DNA from: Burkholderiales bacterium | GTDB taxonomy: Bacteria > Pseudomonadota > Gammaproteobacteria > Burkholderiales > SG8-39 | Reading direction: 5' to 3' | Assembly: GCA_919902965.1 (NCBI GenBank) | Contig: CAKKSJ010000128.1 | Location: 1-27,409, forward strand | Length of the DNA stretch: 27,409 nt | In this document: positions 22,200 to 27,409 of the stretch, one piece after another | Position numbering within the stretch: the first letter of the stretch is position 1 | Layout: every line of letters begins with the position of its first letter | The notes under the pieces: model-generated | The model's database searches: none | What the model saw: only the letters and a program-made list of their open reading frames with translations | Told to the model about the DNA's origin: nothing | Translations under genes and position numbers: made by a program

Positions 22200-24191
22200 A
22201 TGAAAACCACCAGCAAAGAACTCGCCAACGCCATCCGCGCCCTTTCCATGGACGCCGTGCAGGCGGCCAACTCAGGCCATCCGGGCATGCCCATGGGCAT
22301 GGCCGAGATCGCCGTCGCCCTGTGGACCCGCCATCTGCGCCATAACCCGGCCAATCCGAAGTGGGCCGACCGCGACCGTTTTGTGCTGTCCAACGGCCAC
22401 GGCTCGATGCTGTTGTATGCGCTGCTGCATCTAAGCGGCTATGCGCTGCCGATGGAAGAGCTGCGGCGCTTTCGCCAACTCGACTCGAAGACGCCGGGCC
22501 ATCCCGAGTACGGCATGACGCCGGGCGTGGAGACCACTACCGGGCCTTTGGGTCAGGGCATCGCCAACGCCGTCGGCATGGCGCTCGCCGAGCGCCTGCT
22601 CGCCGCCGAATTTAACCAGCCGAGCTGCGCCATCGTCGACCACCATACCTATGTGTTCCTCGGCGACGGCTGCCTGATGGAAGGCATTTCGCACGAGGCC
22701 TGCTCGCTCGCCGGCACGTTCAAACTGGGCAAGCTGATCGCCTTTTACGATGACAACGGCATTTCCATCGACGGCAAGGTCGAGGGATGGTTCACTGACG
22801 ACACGCCCAAGCGCTTCGAGGCCTATGGCTGGCAGGTCATCCCCGCGGTGGACGGTCACGATGTCGATGCGCTGGACCGCGCGATAGTCGCGGCCAAGGC
22901 GGTGAGCGAGCGGCCCAGCCTCATTTGCTGCAAGACGGTCATCGGCAAGGGCTCGCCCAAGCGCGCCGGCACCGCAAAAGCGCACGGCGAAGCCCTGGGC
23001 GCAGAAGAAGTCGCGGCCACGCGCGCGGCGATCGGCTGGAATCACCCGCCGTTCGAAGTGCCGCAGAGCGTCTACGCCGGCTGGGATGCGCGCGCGCGCG
23101 GCGCGGAATACGAGGACGAATGGAAGCAGCGCTACGCGGCTTACGAGAAACAGCATGCCGAACTCGCACGCGAGTTCCGGCGGCGCATGGCGGGTGAATT
23201 GCCCGCGGGCTGGAAGGCGCATTGCGACGCGCTGCTCGCGCAGATCGACGCAAAGGGGGAAAGCGTGGCCACGCGCAAGGCCTCGCAGAATGCGATCGAA
23301 GGCCTGGCCCCGGCGCTGCCCGAATTCGTGGGCGGCTCGGCCGACCTTACCGGCTCGAACCTCACCAACTGGTCTGGTGCCAGGATTGTGGCTGCCAGCG
23401 GCGGCGGCAATTACATTTCATTTGGCGTGCGCGAATTCGGCATGGCCGCGATCGCCAACGGCCTGGCACTGCACGGCGGGCTGTTGCCGTTCACCGGTAC
23501 CTTCCTCACTTTTTCCGACTACGCGCGCAATGCGCTGCGCATGGCGGCACTGATGAAGCTGCGCAACCTGTTCGTGTTCACCCACGACTCGATCGGACTG
23601 GGCGAAGACGGATCGACGCACCAGGCGGTCGAGCATGTTTCCAGCCTGCGGCTGATGCCCGGCCTGGACCTGTGGCGGCCCTGCGACAGCGTGGAATCGG
23701 CGCAGGCCTGGATCGCTGCGGTTGAACGCGGCGACGGCCCCAGCGCGCTGGTGTTCTCGCGCCAGAGCCTGCCGTTCCAGAAGCGCGATGCCAAAGCGCT
23801 CGCGGGAATCGCGCGCGGCGCCTATGTGCTGGCGGATTGCGCGGGCGCAGCGCAGGCGTTGATTCTGGCAACCGGCTCCGAAGTCCAGTTGGCCATGGGC
23901 GCGCATGCCAGGCTGACTGAAGCCGGCGTACGCGTTCGCGTGGTGTCCATGCCCTCGACCAGCGTGTTCGACCGGCAGGACGCGGCCTATCGCGAAGCGG
24001 TATTGCCGCGCGGCGTGCCGCGCGTCGCAGTCGAGGCGGGGGTGTCCGACTACTGGCGAAAATACGCGGGCCTGGAAGGCGCGGTGATCGGCATCGATCG
24101 CTACGGCGAGTCCGCCCCGGGTCCGGAACTGTTCAAACACTTCGGCTTTACGGTGGATAATGTCGTGGCTGCGGTAAGGAGCGTGATCTGA
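22200..24191 (+). CDS. cbbT: Transketolase
   Basis: Thiamine-diphosphate enzyme moving two-carbon units in the regenerative part of the Calvin cycle. 663 residues, full length. The N-terminal thiamine domain contains SGHPGMPMGMAEIA (25-38), LSNGHGSMLLYALLHLSGY, the metal/diphosphate motif GDGCLMEGISHEA (155-167) and Asn186 in DDNGISIDG. The middle domain has the catalytic Glu in SFGVREFGMAAIANG, and FVFTHDSIGLGEDGSTHQ. The C-terminal domain is complete. The ATG at 22200 has a poor ribosome-binding site (CCCTCCGCC), unlike the preceding cbb genes. Together with the hairpin just upstream this suggests lower translation. Confidence 0.96.
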   Translation: MKTTSKELANAIRALSMDAVQAANSGHPGMPMGMAEIAVALWTRHLRHNPANPKWADRDRFVLSNGHGSMLLYALLHLSGYALPMEELRRFRQLDSKTPGHPEYGMTPGVETTTGPLGQGIANAVGMALAERLLAAEFNQPSCAIVDHHTYVFLGDGCLMEGISHEACSLAGTFKLGKLIAFYDDNGISIDGKVEGWFTDDTPKRFEAYGWQVIPAVDGHDVDALDRAIVAAKAVSERPSLICCKTVIGKGSPKRAGTAKAHGEALGAEEVAATRAAIGWNHPPFEVPQSVYAGWDARARGAEYEDEWKQRYAAYEKQHAELAREFRRRMAGELPAGWKAHCDALLAQIDAKGESVATRKASQNAIEGLAPALPEFVGGSADLTGSNLTNWSGARIVAASGGGNYISFGVREFGMAAIANGLALHGGLLPFTGTFLTFSDYARNALRMAALMKLRNLFVFTHDSIGLGEDGSTHQAVEHVSSLRLMPGLDLWRPCDSVESAQAWIAAVERGDGPSALVFSRQSLPFQKRDAKALAGIARGAYVLADCAGAAQALILATGSEVQLAMGAHARLTEAGVRVRVVSMPSTSVFDRQDAAYREAVLPRGVPRVAVEAGVSDYWRKYAGLEGAVIGIDRYGESAPGPELFKHFGFTVDNVVAAVRSVI

Positions 24192-24346
24192 GCGGATGCG
24201 GGCGGCGCGCGCCGATTGATCTTTCTCAATCCAAGTCCGCGACTATTCGTGTATACCTGCATCTATCCCGGGTGAACCTCTGGATCCAATGTTTCGTTAG
24301 TGCCCGCAGCATAAGTCATCTTGCTACGGGCCGATTTGGGGGAGCA

Positions 24347-24366
24347 CGAGGGGAGGTATCCCCTCG
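24347..24366 (+). promoter_or_regulatory. Hairpin in the gap leader
   Basis: CGAGGGGA (24347-24354) and TCCCCTCG (24359-24366) make a perfect 8-bp stem with a GGTA tetraloop, 27 bp upstream of the gap start. The 202-bp gap 24192-24393 is AT-richer than the genes and may hold a separate promoter for gap-pgk. The hairpin is not followed by a T-run, so a role in mRNA stability or attenuation is more likely than termination. Confidence 0.5.
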
Positions 24367-24393
24367 TTTCGTTACGAACTCTTAGGAGCATTC

Positions 24394-25407
24394 ATGACTA
24401 TCAAGGTCGCAATTAACGGCTATGGCCGCATCGGACGCAACATTGTTCGCGCGCACTATGAAGGCGGCAAGAAGCACGACATCCAGTTTGTCGCCGTCAA
24501 CGACCTGGGCAATGCCCAGACCAATGCCCACCTGACCCGCTACGACACCACCCACGGCAAGTTTCCCGGCAGCGTCGCTGTCGAGGGCGATTTCATGATC
24601 GTGAACGGCGACAAAATCCGCGTTTGCGCCGTTCGCAATCCGGCCGAACTGCCCTGGGCGGAGATGGGTGTGGATGTGGTGATGGAGTGCACCGGCTTGT
24701 TCAACAGCAAGGAGAAAGCCGGCGGCCACCTCAAGGCGGGCGCGAAAAAAGTCGTCCTCTCCGCGCCCGGCGGCAAGGACGTCGATGCCACCGTGGTCTA
24801 TGGCGTGAACCACGACGTGCTGAGGGCGGCGCATACGGTGATCTCGAATGCGTCTTGCACCACCAACTGCCTGGCGCCGATGGTCAAACCGCTGCACGAC
24901 AAAATCGGCCTCGTCTGCGGCCTGATGACCACCATTCATGCCTATACCAACGACCAGGTGCTGACCGACGTCTACCACGAAGACCTGCGCCGCGCGCGCT
25001 CGGCTACGCAGTCCATGATTCCGACCAAGACCGGCGCGGCCGCGGCCGTGGGCCTGGTGCTGCCGGAACTGAACGGCAAGCTCGACGGCTATGCCATACG
25101 CGTGCCCACGATCAACGTTTCCGTAGTCGACCTGTCCTTCGTCGCGCAGCGCGCCACCAGCGCCGAGGAAATCAACAAGATCATGCAGGAAGCGGCCGAA
25201 GGCAGCCTGAAAGGCATACTCGCCTACAACAAGGATCCGCTGGTGTCGGTCGATTTCAATCACAATCCGCACTCCAGCATATTCGATTCCACCCTGACCA
25301 AGGTAGCGGGCGGCACGCTGGTGAAAGTGTCCTCCTGGTACGACAACGAGTGGGGTTTCAGCAACCGTATGCTGGACACGACACTAGCGTTCATGAACGC
25401 GAAATAG
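24394..25407 (+). CDS. gap: Glyceraldehyde-3-phosphate dehydrogenase, type I
   Basis: Interconverts 1,3-bisphosphoglycerate and glyceraldehyde-3-phosphate; in the Calvin cycle it runs in the reducing direction. 337 residues. The NAD(P) site is INGYGRIGRNIVRA (7-20) with VNDLGN (35-40), where the residues after Asp37 suggest NAD use. Catalytic Cys155 is in SNASCTTNCLAP, followed by TTIHAYTNDQ (catalytic His) and the C-terminal SWYDNEWGFSNRM. A TTAGGAGCATTC ribosome-binding site precedes the ATG. The gene is often called cbbG when in this operon. Confidence 0.97.
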   Translation: MTIKVAINGYGRIGRNIVRAHYEGGKKHDIQFVAVNDLGNAQTNAHLTRYDTTHGKFPGSVAVEGDFMIVNGDKIRVCAVRNPAELPWAEMGVDVVMECTGLFNSKEKAGGHLKAGAKKVVLSAPGGKDVDATVVYGVNHDVLRAAHTVISNASCTTNCLAPMVKPLHDKIGLVCGLMTTIHAYTNDQVLTDVYHEDLRRARSATQSMIPTKTGAAAAVGLVLPELNGKLDGYAIRVPTINVSVVDLSFVAQRATSAEEINKIMQEAAEGSLKGILAYNKDPLVSVDFNHNPHSSIFDSTLTKVAGGTLVKVSSWYDNEWGFSNRMLDTTLAFMNAK

Positions 25408-25541
25408 ATCGCGTTGCGGCGCCCGCCTGGATCACCGCCGCGCCGCGCCCCTCTGCGACCGTTTCGAAATGAAAAAGCCGCGTTATTCGTTCGTGCAGGG
25501 TTTTGCCGACTCATTTGCAACCGTTTCTTAGCTGGAAAGCC

Positions 25542-26720
25542 ATGGCTATTCTGAAAATGACCGACCTAGCCCTGCGCGGCAAGCGCGTGCTGATCCGCGT
25601 GGATTTCAACGTGCCTGCCAAGGACGGCAAGATCACGGACGACACGCGCATACGCGCGGCGCTGCCGGGCATCCGCCATGCGCTTGCCGCAGGCGCACGC
25701 CTGATGCTGACTTCGCATTTCGGCCGCCCCAAGGAGGGGGAATTCAGCGAGTCGGAATCGCTCGCGCCGGTGGCGCGCCACTTGTCGGGTCTGCTGGGCG
25801 TCGAGGTGCCGCTGCAGCGGGACTGGGTCGATGGCGTGGACGTGGAACCCGGCAAGCTGGTATTGCTGGAGAACTGCCGTTTCAACAAGGGCGAAAAAAA
25901 GAACGAGGATGCGCTGGCCAAGCGCATCGCCGCGCTGTGCGACATTTACGTCAATGACGCTTTCGGCACCGCCCATCGCGCCGAGGCCACGACCCACGGC
26001 GCGGCCAAGTACGCGCCCATCGCCTGCGCCGGGCCCTTGATGGCAGCCGAACTCGAAGCGCTGGGCAAGGCGCTGGCTGCGCCCGCGCACCCCTTGATCG
26101 CGATCGTGGCGGGATCGAAGGTGTCGACCAAGCTCACCATTCTCGCGGCGCTGGCGGAGAAAGTGGACGAACTTATCGTCGGCGGCGGCATCGCCAATAC
26201 CTTCATGCTGGCGGCCGGCCTGCCCATAGGCAGATCTCTCGCCGAGGCGGATCTGGTGGAAGAAGCGAAGAAAATCATCGCGGCGATGAAAGCGCGCGGC
26301 GCCGCGGTGCCGATTCCGACCGATGTGGTCGTAGGCAGGGAATTGGCCGCGACCGCAGCCGCGACGGTAAAGCCGGCAAGCGCAGTCACGGCCGACGAGA
26401 TGATACTCGACATCGGTCCCGAAACCGCGGAGCGCCTCGCTGCAAGCCTCAAGCGCGCCGGCACCATCGTCTGGAACGGTCCGGTGGGCGTGTTCGAGTT
26501 CGATCAGTTCGGAGAGGGCACGAAGACGCTGGCGCTGGCGATCGCCGCCTCCAAGGCGTTCTCGATCGCGGGCGGCGGCGATACCGTCGCCGCCATCAAC
26601 AAATTCGGCATTGCGAAAGACATCGGCTACATCTCGACCGCGGGTGGCGCATTCCTGGAGTTTCTCGGAGGCAAGAAACTGCCGGCGGTGGAAGTGCTGG
26701 AGGCGCGGGCAGCCGGCTAG
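25542..26720 (+). CDS. pgk: Phosphoglycerate kinase
   Basis: Phosphorylates 3-phosphoglycerate to 1,3-bisphosphoglycerate. 392 residues from the ATG at 25542; the open frame begins at 25503, but MAILKMTDLALRGKRVLIRV is the normal family start. Substrate residues are in VDFNVPAKDG (20-29), LTSHFGRP and ENCRFNKGEKKN. The hinge and nucleotide domain contain AIVAGSKVSTKL, ILDIGPET, WNGPVGVFEF and the C-terminal GGGDTVAAINKFG. It lies 134 bp after gap with no other gene between them. No convincing terminator follows. It is the last cbb-type gene in the window; no aldolase, epimerase or activase gene follows. Confidence 0.97.
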   Translation: MAILKMTDLALRGKRVLIRVDFNVPAKDGKITDDTRIRAALPGIRHALAAGARLMLTSHFGRPKEGEFSESESLAPVARHLSGLLGVEVPLQRDWVDGVDVEPGKLVLLENCRFNKGEKKNEDALAKRIAALCDIYVNDAFGTAHRAEATTHGAAKYAPIACAGPLMAAELEALGKALAAPAHPLIAIVAGSKVSTKLTILAALAEKVDELIVGGGIANTFMLAAGLPIGRSLAEADLVEEAKKIIAAMKARGAAVPIPTDVVVGRELAATAAATVKPASAVTADEMILDIGPETAERLAASLKRAGTIVWNGPVGVFEFDQFGEGTKTLALAIAASKAFSIAGGGDTVAAINKFGIAKDIGYISTAGGAFLEFLGGKKLPAVEVLEARAAG

Positions 26721-26897
26721 ACCTATGGGCGCGCTGAAATGGCAAAAAGGAACCCTGTTTGCCTAGCGCACGTCGCTAATTCACGAATGCGTCACTGGCC
26801 AGAGGCGGGTGGGGCAGGCGGATACGGCACGGGCGCGTGGCGGCAAAACGGGGGCCGGTCCCTATGCTAATTTCAGGAACTTTGGATTTTCTCTTGC

Positions 26898-26913
26898 ACA
26901 TCAATAATGATGT
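26898..26913. promoter_or_regulatory. Palindromic operator candidate of the higBA-type module
   Basis: ACATCA-ATAA-TGATGT is a perfect 6-bp inverted repeat with a 4-bp spacer, 9 bp before the toxin ATG, in an AT-rich promoter-like stretch. Its position fits autoregulation by the XRE-type antitoxin encoded downstream. Confidence 0.55.
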
Positions 26914-26922
26914 TGCTTCCCC

Positions 26923-27276
26923 ATGGACTTCAGCGTAGAGTTCTACGAAACAGCCGCGGGGGTGAGTCCCGTGCAAGAATTTCTGGACGAGTTGAAGGCC
27001 AGCGATCCGGATGACTTCGCAGCAGTAGTGGCCGTGCTGGCGAAGCTGCGACGCCGGCAATATCACCGGGAGCCTTTGTCCAAGTCGATTGGCGACGGCT
27101 TGCTTGAACTACGCCACGTCGGCAAGCTCAACACTCGCGTGTTGTGGTTTTTCATGAAGAATCGCCGGATCATCGCGGTGCACGGAATTCGCAATAAGGG
27201 CCAGGCCATTCCGGAGCGGGACTTGCGCACCGCAAAAGAGCGGATGCGCGACTGGCAGGAGAGAACGAAATCATGA
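26923..27276 (+). CDS. RelE/HigB-type toxin, phage Gp49-like family
   Basis: 117-residue predicted mRNA-interferase toxin of the Gp49/HigB group in the RelE superfamily. The family pattern is visible: FSVEFYETAAGVSPVQEFLD (3-22), the helix LAKLRRRQYHREPLSKSIGD, then DGLLELRHVGKLNTRVLWFF and NRRIIAVHGIRNKGQAIPER, where the Arg and His residues are typical. A toxin-first order with ATGA overlap to the next gene is the higBA arrangement. It follows pgk by 202 bp behind a palindrome. Whether it is active cannot be told from sequence. Confidence 0.9.
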   Translation: MDFSVEFYETAAGVSPVQEFLDELKASDPDDFAAVVAVLAKLRRRQYHREPLSKSIGDGLLELRHVGKLNTRVLWFFMKNRRIIAVHGIRNKGQAIPERDLRTAKERMRDWQERTKS

Positions 27277-27409
27277 AGACGACGAATTTCGACCGCTACC
27301 TCGCGAAGCAGATGCAGGATACGCGCTTTGCGGCACGGTTCGAGCGCGCCGGCGCGGCATGGGACGTGGCGCTGCAGATCGCCGCGCTACGCGAGCAGGC
27401 AGGACTCTC
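27273..27409 (+). CDS. Antitoxin of the HigA/XRE type (cut by window end)
   Basis: The ATG at 27273 overlaps the toxin stop. About 45 residues are visible, starting MKTTNFDRYLAKQMQDTRFA and continuing through AAWDVALQIAALREQAGL, which is the beginning of a Cro/C1-type helix-turn-helix. Partners of Gp49-type toxins begin in this way (a short linker with FARRF-like residues, then the HTH). The C-terminal part lies outside the window. Confidence 0.85.
   Translation, partial: MKTTNFDRYLAKQMQDTRFAARFERAGAAWDVALQIAALREQAGL

Noticed and set aside
26741..26763. GGCAAA/TTTGCC repeat after pgk as the operon terminator
   Set aside because: A weak 6-bp stem with an 11-nt loop and no T-tract after it.

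Overview
The window is high-GC Gram-negative chromosome, most likely from a betaproteobacterium able to grow autotrophically. The reasons are a Calvin-cycle operon behind a divergent cbbR, form I RuBisCO of the proteobacterial IA type, a Tat-exported sugar-binding protein, and Burkholderiales-like metabolic genes. The exact genus cannot be read from the sequence.

Layout. (1) Positions 1-6691 hold a carbohydrate ABC importer on the minus strand: two permeases (one cut by the window edge), a Tat-type binding protein and a MalK/UgpC-type ATPase, led by a GntR/FCD regulator. Divergent to it are an SDR dehydrogenase and a fumarylacetoacetate-hydrolase-family enzyme. The last two match the final steps of non-phosphorylative 6-deoxy-sugar (L-fucose type) degradation. 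A perfect 11-bp FadR-type palindrome lies between the two arms. (2) dadA (6774-8018) codes for a D-amino-acid dehydrogenase.

(3) Positions 8046-13847 are a relic chromosomal integron. A 3'-truncated integrase gene (N-terminal 99 codons only) still has a consensus LexA box 24 bp upstream of its start. It is followed by an attI-like junction and about eight gene cassettes, read away from intI: HAD phosphatase, a broken cassette, a reversed yefM-yoeB toxin-antitoxin pair, a methyltransferase, a GNAT acetyltransferase, a two-helix membrane peptide, a TumE-type toxin with its HTH partner, and a nucleotidyl-cyclase-like DUF2652 protein. I could fold six attC sites. At two further cassette junctions the attC is replaced by the last 61-74 nt (domain V/VI) of a group IIC intron, the class known to target attC sites. 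With no catalytic integrase domain, the array should be frozen unless an integrase acts in trans.

(4) Positions 13949-16407 are housekeeping genes: a VOC protein, a possible small membrane protein, nudC and a 3-hydroxyisobutyrate-dehydrogenase-like reductase. (5) Positions 16466-26720 are the Calvin-cycle locus: cbbR divergent from cbbL-cbbS-cbbY-cbbF-cbbP-cbbT-gap-pgk. RuBisCO is form IA by sequence, but the gene order resembles the cbbLSXYFPTGK operons usually associated with form IC. No activase gene (cbbX, or cbbQ/cbbO) is present. (6) Positions 26923-27409 hold a HigB/Gp49-type toxin and the start of its antitoxin, behind a 16-bp palindrome.

The most unusual part is the integron: an SOS box kept on a dead integrase gene, intron scars exactly at cassette joints, two toxin-antitoxin cassettes, and a reused cassette leader sequence.
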